In this document: positions 8,559 to 17,908 of the stretch, piece by piece
Numbering within the stretch: position 1 is the stretch's first letter
How the letters are laid out: every line of letters starts with the position of its first letter
Source: Pseudomonas sp. RIT288
GTDB lineage: Bacteria > Pseudomonadota > Gammaproteobacteria > Pseudomonadales > Pseudomonadaceae
Reading direction: 5' to 3'
Length of the DNA: 64,000 nucleotides
NCBI RefSeq assembly: GCF_000631985.1
Contig: NZ_JFYN01000003.1
Location: 1-64,000 of the forward strand
Program-made: the position numbers and the translations under genes
Notes under the pieces: model-generated
Seen by the model: only the letters and a program-made list of their open reading frames with translations
Told to the model about the DNA's origin: nothing
The model's database searches: none

Positions 8559-9014
8559 ATGCTGGTTCATTGGTTGCTTGCCGCTATTCATCTCTTGGCT
8601 TTTGCCTTGGGCTTTTGGGCCGTGTTGACCCGTGGCACGGTATTCAGTCGTCTGGCGGCCGGCGTCGGTGAGGCAAAGCGGGTTTTGCTCGCCGATAATC
8701 TGTGGGGGATTGCCGCGCTGGTGTTGCTGGTCACCGGAGGCATGCGCGCGTTCGGCGGCTTTGAAAAGGGCACTGACTACTATCTGCACCAGCCGCTGTT
8801 TCATTTGAAGATGACGTTGTTTGTGCTGATTCTGCTGGCAGAGCTGGCGCCGATGATCACGCTGATCAAATGGCGGATCGCGTTGGCGCGGGGCAAGGCG
8901 CTCGATACCGGGCGTGCAAAGCTGTATGCGCGGATCAGCCATGTCGAGGCGCTGCTGTTGGTGCTGATGGTGATTGCAGCTACCGGCATGGCGCGCGGCG
9001 TGACGTTCGGCTAA
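8559..9014 (+). CDS. DUF2214-family inner membrane protein
   Basis: The 151-residue protein has four hydrophobic segments, at about residues 5-24, 45-65, 80-102 and 127-146, with short charged loops between. It matches the DUF2214 family of predicted membrane proteins of unknown function. The start is supported by AAAGGAG at 8545-8551. It stands alone, with tRNA-Val upstream and convergent rsmE downstream. Confidence 0.8.
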   Translation: MLVHWLLAAIHLLAFALGFWAVLTRGTVFSRLAAGVGEAKRVLLADNLWGIAALVLLVTGGMRAFGGFEKGTDYYLHQPLFHLKMTLFVLILLAELAPMITLIKWRIALARGKALDTGRAKLYARISHVEALLLVLMVIAATGMARGVTFG

Positions 9015-9239
9015 CAAGGAGCAATTCCCTGTGTTCTCTCGGAAATGTCTGACAGCCAGGCCTGGCAGTCGCGGGTAGTATCGCGCTGCAGGAGAGGGGG
9101 GCGGGAGCGAATAAGCGGAGAAGGGGAATGTGTCAGGCGCCGTGCCCAGTGGACTGGGGAGCGGATGGCAGTACGGCGCGTGAATCTTTAGCCAGTCTTA
9201 CGCGAAGGCAAACGGACTGGCTACTGACTGCAATGCGGC

Positions 9240-9434
9240 TCAGGGAGTTTGTGGCTTGTCCGGGGCGGTCAGGCCAGCCTGAATGCGCTGATAGATCTCT
9301 TCACGGTGCACGGCAACGTTTTTCGGGGCGTTGATGCCGATACGGACTTGCTGACCGCTTACGCCGAGGATGGTGATCGTAATGTCATCACCAATATTTA
9401 TGCTTTCACCGACTTTGCGGGTGAGTATCAGCAT
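9240..9434 (-). CDS. rsmE: CsrA/RsmA-family translational regulator, RsmE type
   Basis: The 64-residue protein starts [15 protein letters not shown] and keeps the CsrA RNA-binding residues at both edges (LTR near the N-terminus and the [24 protein letters not shown] block). CsrA homologues bind GGA motifs around ribosome binding sites and repress translation; in fluorescent pseudomonads they are titrated by GacA-controlled RsmX/Y/Z RNAs. The C-terminal tail [12 protein letters not shown] is what I recall for RsmE rather than RsmA. The start at 9434 follows AAGGAG; a start ten codons upstream lacks one. An inverted repeat downstream (about 9190-9222) has no T tract. Confidence 0.92.
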   Translation of the reverse strand: MLILTRKVGESINIGDDITITILGVSGQQVRIGINAPKNVAVHREEIYQRIQAGLTAPDKPQTP

Positions 9435-9684
9435 GGTCTTCTCCTTGATTGCTTTGTAGGGCACCTGATTCAGACAGTGCAGAGGTCGGTGGTACGTATA
9501 GATTAGTGCGAAGTCTCACGGTTTGGGTGCCTCTTTCTGACGCGCAGATGCGGCATTAATTCCCAGGGCGTAACTATACAGAGGCTGCAATCATCAATCT
9601 CGTTGTTTTGTGCCCATTTTGCGGGCCTCGCGAAGTATTTATGAATGTTAAGATCGCCGCTTTGTGATTTTCGAGGAAAGCGTT

Positions 9685-10053
9685 GTGCGCAAATTGGTCT
9701 GGATGGTCGCGGCACTGGCATTGGCAGGATGTGGTGAAGGCAAAAGTGTAGACGTGCAGAAGCCGAAAACGGCAGTTGCGGCCGCCCCTGCGGCAGCGTC
9801 CGCTGCGCAATGGGACCTCGAAGTGCGTGGCGAAACACCTCAGGCTGTCAGCGACCTGAGTGGCTGGTTGATCGAGCATGCGTTTGTGCCGACCGTGATC
9901 AAGGACAGCAGCGGCAAGACGCGGATCCTGATTGGCCCGTTCAACTCCCAGGCCGAAGCGCAAGCTCGCAAGGTAGAGGTGGATGCGGCATTGGTGAAAG
10001 CCAAAAAACAGAACGTCGAGTCGGTGCTCGTCGAGCATCCGCTCGCGCCGTAA
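9685..10053 (+). CDS. SPOR-domain lipoprotein
   Basis: The 122-residue protein starts at GTG 9685 after GAGGAAAG (9673-9680); a GTG at 9664 precedes that site and is rejected. The N-terminus is a lipoprotein signal with lipobox LALAGC, so it is a lipid-anchored envelope protein. After an Ala/Pro-rich linker the last 75 residues have the SPOR pattern (a strand, then GPFNSQAEAQARKVEVD). SPOR domains bind denuded glycan strands of septal peptidoglycan. No partner gene is adjacent. Confidence 0.8.
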   Translation: MRKLVWMVAALALAGCGEGKSVDVQKPKTAVAAAPAAASAAQWDLEVRGETPQAVSDLSGWLIEHAFVPTVIKDSSGKTRILIGPFNSQAEAQARKVEVDAALVKAKKQNVESVLVEHPLAP

Positions 10054-10139
10054 GCAGCACTTTCAGCGGAGCGGCCTAAAGGACATCGCCGGCGATTCGT
10101 CTTATACGAGTCAATCACGATTTCTCGAAGGAGCTCCGC

Positions 10140-11051
10140 ATGGCCTCCGCCGCTCCCTACAAACTCTTCAATGCGGTTCTGCACCGCAAGACGCTGTTGA
10201 GTCCGCACATGATGCGGATCACGCTCGCCGACCCTTCGATAGGTGGCATGGCCACCTGGGCGCCGGATCAGCGGGTCAAACTGTTTTTCCCTGCCGAAGA
10301 TGGAACGCCCGCGAATCTCGCGCAGGAGGAGGGCTGGTACGCGCGTTTTCGTTCGATGCTGACGAGTCGTCGACCGGCAATGCGCACTTACACCATTCGT
10401 CATTTGCGCGCTGATCAAGGCGAGGTCGATGTCGATTTTGTCCTGCATGGCGAGACTGGTCCCGCGTCGCGCTGGGCGTTGCGTGCGCAGCCAGGAGCGT
10501 CGATGCAGATTCTCGCTCCCGACAGCGGTTTTTCCGCGCAGGACGCCGGAGGGTTCGAGTGGAAACCGCCGCAGCTGCTCAAGGAGGTTTTGCTGGTGGC
10601 TGATGCCACGGCATTGCCGGCCGCCATGGGCATTCTTGACGAGTTGGCGGCCATGGCTGAACCGCCTCGGACTCAGGCGTACTTTGAGGTGGATAGCGCG
10701 CCGGACATGCTCTTGGTGCCGGATTGGCCCGGGCTGTCGGTGCAGTGGCTGGTTCGCGATCAGGCGCCAGAAGTAGCGGCTGGGGCGCTGATGGTAGAGG
10801 CAGTGCAACAGGCGTTCCTGCCGGCAGAGGATGCCTCGGTCGGGCAAGCTGCCGAACTCGCCGAAGTCGATATCGACAACGACATACTCTGGGAGATTGC
10901 CAGCACGGCCCCTGAAGGATTTTATGGCTGGATTGCCGGAGAAAGCGCGGCAGTCATGCGTCTGCGTAAATACCTGATCAAGGAGTGCGGTATCCCTCGC
11001 GAGTCACTCAATCTGATGGGCTACTGGCGCTACAACAAAGCGGGCGGCTAA
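10140..11051 (+). CDS. Siderophore-interacting protein (ViuB/SIP-type ferric reductase)
   Basis: The 303-residue flavoprotein has the ferredoxin reductase-like fold of SIP proteins. The FAD-binding RxYTxR motif (RTYTIRH) is near residue 82, followed by a VDFVLHG strand. The C-terminal NAD(P)H-facing half ends FYGWIAGESAAVMRLRKYLIKE. Such enzymes release iron from imported ferric siderophores in the cytoplasm using NAD(P)H. The start follows AAGGAGCT. No siderophore genes are adjacent; a TonB receptor is at 55274. No Fur box was recognised here. Confidence 0.9.
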   Translation: MASAAPYKLFNAVLHRKTLLSPHMMRITLADPSIGGMATWAPDQRVKLFFPAEDGTPANLAQEEGWYARFRSMLTSRRPAMRTYTIRHLRADQGEVDVDFVLHGETGPASRWALRAQPGASMQILAPDSGFSAQDAGGFEWKPPQLLKEVLLVADATALPAAMGILDELAAMAEPPRTQAYFEVDSAPDMLLVPDWPGLSVQWLVRDQAPEVAAGALMVEAVQQAFLPAEDASVGQAAELAEVDIDNDILWEIASTAPEGFYGWIAGESAAVMRLRKYLIKECGIPRESLNLMGYWRYNKAGG

Positions 11052-11055
11052 AAAC

Positions 11056-11095
11056 AAAAAAAGGCCTCGAACACTACGTTCGAGGCCTTTTCTTT
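11056..11095. terminator. Bidirectional terminator between convergent genes
   Basis: A 14-bp stem (11059-11072 with 11078-11091) is flanked by A on the left and T on the right, serving the SIP gene and endA. Confidence 0.92.
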
Positions 11096-11106
11096 TGGCT
11101 GAAGGA

Positions 11107-11796
11107 TCAGCCGCAGGCTTTGAGGTTTACCGGGCCGACAAATTCATTGCCACGTCCCATCACGCACGCCACGCTCTGATTACGCTGGCGCTCCCAGTCT
11201 TGCACCGGGTAGGTCTTGTTCCACGCCTCGTACAACTGCCGATCCTGTTTTGACAGGCGCAAGCCGTACTGCTTGCTCATGTAGAAATAGGTGCGCGCGA
11301 TCATGCCGCGAATCGACGGGCGCGGCATGACTTTCTTGGCCTTGAAATCGACTTGAGTCAGGCACGAGCCGTACTGCCCGGATTGCACCGGCAGCCAGCC
11401 ATAACTGAAGTTGCTGCGGTCACCGTTGACCTCGCCAATGCTCGGCACCAGGTTGTGCAGGTCGGCTTCGGCTTTCTGGTAACCAGGGTCATAACGGGTG
11501 CAGTTCTTGCGCCCGCCCGATTGCCAGCATTGACGCTGGTGGCCGAATTCCCACGCCGGGACGATATGTTCCCATTCGATGCGCGAGGCCCGCTTGGCAT
11601 TTTTGCGCGGCACGTAACCGCACGCCTTCAAATCCACCTTGTTGCCGGTGTACTTGCACCCGCAGTAAAACTCGGTGGACTGCGGTGCATAGAGTTTCCA
11701 GGCGACTTTCTTGGCCTCGGTAAAAGTACGGGGCGCGCCAGCCTGGGCGCTACAGGCGATGAACAACAACAGCAAAGCAAAACAGCGGACACTCAT
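11107..11796 (-). CDS. endA: Periplasmic endonuclease I
   Basis: The 229-residue protein has a Sec signal peptide (about residues 1-19, ending AQA) and the endonuclease I core. The metal/active-site region contains EWEHIVPAWEFG, followed by a segment with ADLHNLVPSIGEVNGDRSNF. The enzyme cuts double-stranded DNA in the periplasm. The start at 11796 is chosen because it gives the signal peptide and follows AAGGAAG. It begins four bases after the stop of the DUF1654 gene, so the two form an operon read from the promoter with the LexA box at 12059-12074. Cysteines (CGCKY, CGY, CW, CTR, CLT) suggest disulfides, consistent with export. Confidence 0.93.
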   Translation of the reverse strand: MSVRCFALLLLFIACSAQAGAPRTFTEAKKVAWKLYAPQSTEFYCGCKYTGNKVDLKACGYVPRKNAKRASRIEWEHIVPAWEFGHQRQCWQSGGRKNCTRYDPGYQKAEADLHNLVPSIGEVNGDRSNFSYGWLPVQSGQYGSCLTQVDFKAKKVMPRPSIRGMIARTYFYMSKQYGLRLSKQDRQLYEAWNKTYPVQDWERQRNQSVACVMGRGNEFVGPVNLKACG

Positions 11797-11800
11797 TGAA

Positions 11801-12040
11801 TCAATCTTCCTTCGGCACAACCCAAAAAATCTGCACGCCGCCATCGTCGCGATAGGCGAGTGTGACGTTGTCGTTCTCGTCGATTTCCTCGAGCAGTTGC
11901 TCCCATGCATCCACAGGCTCGTCCGGCAGACGGAAGATCAAGGCGGCTTTGGCTTTTTGTGCGGTAGGGGAATTGATGATTTTCTGAACGCGCATGCCCA
12001 TGCGTTCGTAAGCGTCAGGAGCATCAGGAGAGGTGGCCAC
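11801..12040 (-). CDS. DUF1654-family protein, first gene of an SOS-type operon with endA
   Basis: The 79-residue protein is of the DUF1654 family, common in Pseudomonas and of unknown function. Visible family features are YERMGMRVQKIINSP near the start, DAWEQLLEEIDENDNVTL in the middle and a VQIFW end. The GTG at 12040 is chosen because AAGGA lies seven bases upstream and because the longer ATG start at 12091 would place the LexA box inside the coding sequence. It is followed after four bases by endA. The small acidic protein could be an inhibitor or partner of the nuclease, but nothing in the sequence proves this. Confidence 0.78.
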   Translation of the reverse strand: MATSPDAPDAYERMGMRVQKIINSPTAQKAKAALIFRLPDEPVDAWEQLLEEIDENDNVTLAYRDDGGVQIFWVVPKED

Positions 12041-12058
12041 GAGGTTATCCTTATTAAG

Positions 12059-12074
12059 CTGTACGTGCATACAG
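12059..12074 (-). promoter_or_regulatory. LexA (SOS) box over the DUF1654-endA promoter
   Basis: CTGTACGTGCATACAG is a perfect CTGT-N8-ACAG. On the minus strand the left half reads TACTGT, which doubles as a -10 element 17 bp from TTGCGA, the same overlap seen in E. coli SOS promoters. Confidence 0.85.
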
Positions 12075-12269
12075 TATTTAACTGTAAGCATTTTCGCAAC
12101 TGCTTAAAATTCAAGAAAATCCTCTGACAGCGCTTTTCCGATTTTGGTGTAAGTCAGGTCGATTATTTTGTGCGAAAAGGTCGCGCTCAGCGTAAGTGGC
12201 AGCACCACCCGCCGCGCGAGCGAGTGGTGAGCAGGTTGCCCGACCCGGAAAGGGTCAGGCGGAGGTCAA

Positions 12270-13397
<1,128 letters not shown>

Positions 13398-13447
13398 TCA
13401 TCTAGATGCGCCCCGTGCCGATCTGAATGCCCGGGGTACAGGCTAGG

Positions 13448-13465
13448 GAGCAGGATCTGTACCAG
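13448..13465 (-). promoter_or_regulatory. Candidate sigma-54 (-24/-12) promoter of ansB
   Basis: On the minus strand CTGGTACAGATCCTGCTC keeps GG and GC exactly ten bases apart (13463-13462 and 13451-13450) and differs from the TGGCAC-N5-TTGCW consensus at three positions. It would place the transcript start near 13439, about 80 bases before the ATG. Confidence 0.6.
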
Positions 13466-13580
13466 CCGTACTTTGCGTTAGAGAAATGTTTAACCTAATG
13501 ATTTGTATCAATATTTTATAAGGTGGCGGATTCTTGAGTGGATGGAATATCCGGGTTTCCGAACAAAGGAAGCTTTCGCG

Positions 13581-13594
13581 TTCGGTTCACCGAA
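13581..13594. promoter_or_regulatory. Candidate AauR activator site upstream of ansB
   Basis: TTCGGTTCACCGAA is an exact TTCGG-N4-CCGAA palindrome about 120 bases upstream of the -24/-12 element. As I recall, this is the motif bound by AauR, the sigma-54-dependent activator of acidic amino acid use in P. putida. Confidence 0.6.
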
Positions 13595-13707
13595 AGGGAC
13601 TACACCTCCTGTCGAACGAAACGGCTTGTCGGTTTCAGGTTTTCTGCTAAAGAAACCCGTCAGCAGGCCGATGGCTGTTGAAGAAAACGTTCATTTAGGG
13701 AGTTCAC

Positions 13708-14163
13708 ATGTCACTGACGATCGGTTTTTCCAATCCCGGTTCAGTCACCATCGGCGGTAAAACCGCAGCGACAATCAATGCAATGAGCCAGGCGGAAGCG
13801 GATGCCTCCGAAGAGGCGCTTGGCGTTGAAAAAGAACCGAGCAATCAAGTCCGAACCGGTGGTCCCGCGCAAGAAGCCAGCCAGGCGGATAGCGCTGACA
13901 GCGGCGACAGTCTGAGCGTTACCGTGAAAATGTTGCTCAAGCGCATGCAGGAATTGCAGAAGCAACTGCAGGAGCAGCAACAGCAACTGGCTGCGGCTCA
14001 GGCGGCAAGCTATCCGACACCGGAGGCCAAGTCGCAGGCGGTCATGTCCGTTCAGGGGCAGATCGCACAAACCAGCGGAGAGCTGATGCAAGTGGCGGCG
14101 GCGCTGGTCAAGGAAATGTCCAAGGATTCCACCAGCGGTAACCTGGTCAGCACCACGGCCTAA
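13708..14163 (+). CDS. FlxA-like small coiled-coil protein
   Basis: The 151-residue protein has no signal peptide or membrane segment. Residues about 68-104 form a clear heptad-rich, Gln-rich coiled coil (KMLLKRMQELQKQLQEQQQQ and following), with polar, Ala/Ser-rich flanks. The layout resembles FlxA-like family proteins, whose function is not established. Start supported by AGGGAG five bases upstream. A perfect hairpin follows the stop. Confidence 0.65.
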   Translation: MSLTIGFSNPGSVTIGGKTAATINAMSQAEADASEEALGVEKEPSNQVRTGGPAQEASQADSADSGDSLSVTVKMLLKRMQELQKQLQEQQQQLAAAQAASYPTPEAKSQAVMSVQGQIAQTSGELMQVAAALVKEMSKDSTSGNLVSTTA

Positions 14164-14171
14164 GCAGTAAG

Positions 14172-14193
14172 GGGCGAATCAGACGATTCGCCC
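14172..14193 (+). terminator. Perfect hairpin after the coiled-coil gene
   Basis: GGGCGAATC pairs with GATTCGCCC around AGAC. There is no T tract, so it is a weak terminator or a 3' stabilising hairpin. Confidence 0.4.
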
Positions 14194-14219
14194 AGCAATT
14201 CAACGACGATTTCTGATTG

Positions 14220-14248
14220 TTGACAAATGTCGGCGGGATTCGCATAGT
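14220..14248 (+). promoter_or_regulatory. Promoter of the rbs operon
   Basis: TTGACA at 14220-14225, a 17-bp spacer and CATAGT at 14243-14248. The expected transcript start (about 14255) falls at the edge of the operator. Confidence 0.75.
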
Positions 14249-14256
14249 TCGGTCTA

Positions 14257-14270
14257 CGCAAACGTTTGCG
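14257..14270. promoter_or_regulatory. LacI-family operator (RbsR site) of the rbs operon
   Basis: CGCAAACGTTTGCG is a perfect 14-bp palindrome with the central CG typical of LacI/GalR/PurR operators. It lies just after the -10 element, a repressing position. The operon encodes its own LacI-type regulator, RbsR. The same 12-bp core occurs at 36907-36918. Confidence 0.85.
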
Positions 14271-14364
14271 CGGCTTCCCGGGTGCACTATTGTCCGGAAG
14301 AGAGCGCTGAAGCTTACGCCAGCGCGAGCGTTGCACACAATAATCATAAGATCGGAGTGAACCC

Positions 14365-15321
14365 ATGAAGCTGCCATTCGCTGGACGTCTTCTTGCTGTC
14401 GCTATGCTGGCTGCCGCAGCCGCCGCACTACCTGTCTCTTCGGCTTTCGCCGAGTCCCCGGAAAAACCCAAAGTCGCACTGGTCATGAAATCCCTGGCCA
14501 ACGAATTCTTCCTGACCATGGAAGACGGCGCCAAGGCCTATCAGAAAGAACACTCCGCCGATTTCGACCTGATCTCCAACGGCATCAAGGACGAGACCGA
14601 TACCGCCGGCCAGACCCGTATCGTCGAGCAGATGATTCTGGCCAAGGTCAACGCGCTGGTCATCGCACCTTCCGATTCCAAAGCCATGGTGCCGGTGATC
14701 AAGAAAGCCGTCGACGCCGGTATCACCGTGATCAACATCGACAATCAGCTCGATCCGCAGATCGTCAAAAGCAAAAACATCAGCGTGCCATTCGTAGGTC
14801 CGGACAACCGCAAAGGTGCGCGTCTGGTCGGCGAATACCTGGCCAGGCAACTGAAGGCCGGTGACCAGGTCGGCATCATCGAAGGCGTATCCACCACCAC
14901 CAATGCCCAGCAACGCACCGCAGGCTTCAAGGATGCGATGGACGCGGCGCAGATCAAGGTTGTCTCTTTGCAATCCGGTGACTGGGAGATCGACAAGGGC
15001 AACAAGGTTGCTGCTTCGATTCTCAGCGAATACCCGGATGTGAAAGCGCTGCTGGCGGGTAACGACAGCATGGCCGTTGGCGCTGTTTCCGCCGTACGTG
15101 CTGCCGGCAAGGCGGGCAAGGTGCAAGTGGTCGGTTACGACAATATCAACGCGATCAAGCCGATGCTCAAGGACGGTCGTGTGCTGGCGACGGCCGATCA
15201 GTTCGCTGCCAAACAGGCTGTGTTCGGTATCGAGACCGCGCTGAAAATCCTCAAGGGCGAAAAAGTCGACAGCGGCGTCAATGGCGTGATCGAAACGCCA
15301 GTCGAGCTGGTCACCCAGTAA
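14365..15321 (+). CDS. rbsB: Ribose ABC transporter, periplasmic binding protein
   Basis: The 318-residue protein has a signal peptide (about residues 1-29, ending AFA) and the type 1 periplasmic binding fold. The core begins PKVALVMKSLANEFF, with the hinge and ligand region NALVIAPSDSKAMVPVIKKA. It captures ribose in the periplasm and delivers it to RbsAC. First gene of the rbsBACRKD operon, whose operator and promoter lie about 100 bases upstream. Residues of the sugar site were not compared position by position, so a related pentose is possible, but the neighbours RbsK and RbsD support ribose. Confidence 0.93.
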   Translation: MKLPFAGRLLAVAMLAAAAAALPVSSAFAESPEKPKVALVMKSLANEFFLTMEDGAKAYQKEHSADFDLISNGIKDETDTAGQTRIVEQMILAKVNALVIAPSDSKAMVPVIKKAVDAGITVINIDNQLDPQIVKSKNISVPFVGPDNRKGARLVGEYLARQLKAGDQVGIIEGVSTTTNAQQRTAGFKDAMDAAQIKVVSLQSGDWEIDKGNKVAASILSEYPDVKALLAGNDSMAVGAVSAVRAAGKAGKVQVVGYDNINAIKPMLKDGRVLATADQFAAKQAVFGIETALKILKGEKVDSGVNGVIETPVELVTQ

Positions 15322-15377
15322 GTCTTCCGGCGATACAACGGCGCTCGTCCGTCCGGACGAGCGCATGGAGAGTTTTT

Positions 15378-16931
15378 ATGTCAGTTTCCGCCCCGAACGC
15401 TGTCCTCTCGGTCAGCGGTATCGGTAAGACCTATGCGCAACCGGTGCTCACGGGCATCGACTTGACGCTGATGCGCGGTGAAGTGCTGGCGCTGACCGGT
15501 GAGAATGGCGCCGGTAAAAGCACGCTGTCGAAGATCATTGGGGGGCTGGTTACGCCCACCACCGGTCAGATGCAATTCCAGGGCAAGGACTACCGTCCGG
15601 GCAGTCGCACCCAGGCCGAAGAGCTTGGCGTGCGCATGGTCATGCAAGAACTCAATCTGCTGCCGACCCTGTCGGTGGCGGAAAACCTGTTTCTCGACAA
15701 CCTGCCGAGCAACGGCGGCTGGATCAGTCGCAAGCAATTGCGCAAAGCGGCAATCGAAGCCATGGCGCAGGTCGGCCTTGACGCCATTGACCCGGACACC
15801 CTGGTGGGTGAGCTGGGGATCGGGCACCAGCAGATGGTCGAGATCGCACGCAACCTGATCGGCGATTGCCATGTACTGATCCTCGATGAGCCGACTGCGA
15901 TGCTCACCGCCCGCGAGGTGGAAATGCTCTTCGAGCAGATCACCCGCTTGCAGGCACGTGGCGTCTCGATCATCTATATCTCGCACCGCCTCGAAGAGCT
16001 GGCGCGCGTCGCGCAACGCATTGCCGTGCTGCGTGACGGCAATCTGGTTTGCGTCGAGCCGATGGCCAACTACAACAGTGAGCAACTGGTCACCTTGATG
16101 GTCGGTCGTGAGCTGGGCGAACACATCGACCTGGGCCCACGCAAGATCGGCGCCCCGGCACTGACGGTCAAGGGCCTGACCCGCTCCGACAAGGTGCGCG
16201 ATGTTTCCTTCGACGTGCGCGCCGGCGAGATCTTCGGGATTTCCGGGCTGATCGGGGCAGGGCGCACCGAATTGCTGCGACTGATCTTCGGCGCCGATCT
16301 GGCCGACAGCGGCACGATTGCACTGGGTTCGCCGGCGCAGGTGGTCAGTGTGCGTTCGCCGGTTGATGCGGTGAACCATGGCATTGCCCTGATCACCGAA
16401 GACCGAAAAGGCGAAGGCCTGCTCCTCAGTCAGTCGATCAGCGCCAACATCGCCCTGGGCAACATGCCGGAGATTTCCAGGGCAGGAATCGTCAATGCCA
16501 GCGACGAAATTTCCCTGGCGCAGCGTCAGATCGACGCCATGCGTATCCGCAGTTCCAGCCCGACACAACTGGTGTCGGAATTGTCCGGTGGCAACCAGCA
16601 GAAAGTGGTGATCGGCCGCTGGCTGGAGCGTGATTGCTCGGTGCTGTTGTTCGACGAACCGACCCGCGGCATCGACGTCGGTGCCAAGTTCGATATCTAC
16701 GCCTTGCTGGGCGAGTTGACACGTCAGGGCAAGGCGCTGGTGGTGGTGTCCAGTGACCTGCGCGAGCTGATGCTGATTTGCGACCGGATCGGTGTGCTGT
16801 CGGCAGGGCGTTTGATCGATACCTTCGAGCGCGACAGCTGGAACCAGGATGATTTGCTTGCCGCCGCGTTCGCCGGCTACCAAAAACGTGATGCGTTGCT
16901 CAATGAAGCGGCGCCTAGGGATCTCCCATGA
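15378..16931 (+). CDS. rbsA: Ribose ABC transporter, ATP-binding protein (two ATPase domains)
   Basis: The 517-residue protein is a duplicated sugar ABC ATPase. The first half has Walker A GENGAGKST near residue 40, a weakly conserved signature and Walker B HVLILDEPTAML. The second half has GLIGAGRTELL in place of a canonical Walker A (no Lys), signature LSGGNQQKV and Walker B VLLFDEPTRGID. An imperfect second Walker A is usual in RbsA/AraG proteins. It powers ribose import at the inner membrane. GGAGAG precedes the start, and its TGA overlaps the rbsC ATG. Confidence 0.95.
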   Translation: MSVSAPNAVLSVSGIGKTYAQPVLTGIDLTLMRGEVLALTGENGAGKSTLSKIIGGLVTPTTGQMQFQGKDYRPGSRTQAEELGVRMVMQELNLLPTLSVAENLFLDNLPSNGGWISRKQLRKAAIEAMAQVGLDAIDPDTLVGELGIGHQQMVEIARNLIGDCHVLILDEPTAMLTAREVEMLFEQITRLQARGVSIIYISHRLEELARVAQRIAVLRDGNLVCVEPMANYNSEQLVTLMVGRELGEHIDLGPRKIGAPALTVKGLTRSDKVRDVSFDVRAGEIFGISGLIGAGRTELLRLIFGADLADSGTIALGSPAQVVSVRSPVDAVNHGIALITEDRKGEGLLLSQSISANIALGNMPEISRAGIVNASDEISLAQRQIDAMRIRSSSPTQLVSELSGGNQQKVVIGRWLERDCSVLLFDEPTRGIDVGAKFDIYALLGELTRQGKALVVVSSDLRELMLICDRIGVLSAGRLIDTFERDSWNQDDLLAAAFAGYQKRDALLNEAAPRDLP

Positions 16932-17905
16932 AAACTGCATCTTCCGCCGGCAAACGTAGTGGCAATTTCTACGGTCTGGGCACCTATCTGGGCCTGGCCG
17001 GGGCCTTGTTGGCGATGGTGGCGCTGTTCTCGATGATGAGCAGCCACTTTCTGTCCTATGACACTTTCAGCACGCTGGCCAACCAGATCCCCGATCTGAT
17101 GGTGCTGGCGGTGGGCATGACCTTTGTACTGATCATCGGCGGCATCGACCTGTCGGTCGGTTCGGTTCTGGCACTTGCCGCCTCGACAGTCAGCGTGGCG
17201 ATTCTCGGCTGGGGCTGGAGCGTGTTGCCGGCCGCGTTGCTCGGTATGGCGGTGGCGGCACTGGCCGGTACGGTCACAGGGTCGATCACCGTGGCGTGGC
17301 GTATTCCGTCGTTCATCGTTTCACTCGGTGTGCTGGAAATGGCCCGTGGCCTGGCGTACCAGATGACCGGTTCGCGCACCGCGTACATCGGTGATTCGTT
17401 TGCCTGGCTGTCTAACCCGATCGCTTTCGGTATCTCGCCGTCGTTCATCATTGCCTTGCTGGTGATCTTCATCGCGCAAGCTGTGCTGACCCGCACCGTG
17501 TTTGGTCGTTACCTGATCGGTATCGGCACCAACGAGGAAGCCGTGCGTCTGGCCGGGATCAATCCAAAACCGTACAAGATTCTGGTGTTCAGCCTGATGG
17601 GGCTGCTTGCGGGGATCGCCGCACTGTTCCAGATTTCCCGTCTGGAAGCGGCGGATCCGAATGCCGGCTCCGGCCTGGAACTGCAAGTGATCGCCGCCGT
17701 GGTCATCGGTGGCACCAGCCTGATGGGTGGCCGTGGTTCGGTGATCAGTACCTTCTTCGGTGTGTTGATCATTTCGGTCTTGGCCGCCGGTCTGGCGCAG
17801 ATCGGCGCGACCGAGCCAACCAAACGCATCATCACCGGCGCGGTGATTGTCATCGCGGTGGTGCTCGATACCTATCGCAGCCAACGCGCCAGTCGACGGG
17901 GCTAA
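16928..17905 (+). CDS. rbsC: Ribose ABC transporter, permease
   Basis: The 325-residue inner membrane protein has about eight to ten hydrophobic segments and the BPD_transp_2 signatures GGIDLSVGSVLALAA near residue 63 and the EAA-like loop NEEAVRLAGINPKPYK near residue 205. It forms the sugar pathway of the RbsABC importer. The ATG overlaps the rbsA stop (ATGA), implying translational coupling. Confidence 0.95.
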   Translation: MKTASSAGKRSGNFYGLGTYLGLAGALLAMVALFSMMSSHFLSYDTFSTLANQIPDLMVLAVGMTFVLIIGGIDLSVGSVLALAASTVSVAILGWGWSVLPAALLGMAVAALAGTVTGSITVAWRIPSFIVSLGVLEMARGLAYQMTGSRTAYIGDSFAWLSNPIAFGISPSFIIALLVIFIAQAVLTRTVFGRYLIGIGTNEEAVRLAGINPKPYKILVFSLMGLLAGIAALFQISRLEAADPNAGSGLELQVIAAVVIGGTSLMGGRGSVISTFFGVLIISVLAAGLAQIGATEPTKRIITGAVIVIAVVLDTYRSQRASRRG

Positions 17906-17908
17906 GAG

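Noticed and set aside
9015..9239. A GGA-rich Rsm-type small RNA next to rsmE.
   Set aside because: Several GGA motifs occur but there is no GacA-type upstream element (TGTAAG-N6-CTTACA) and no T-tailed terminator.
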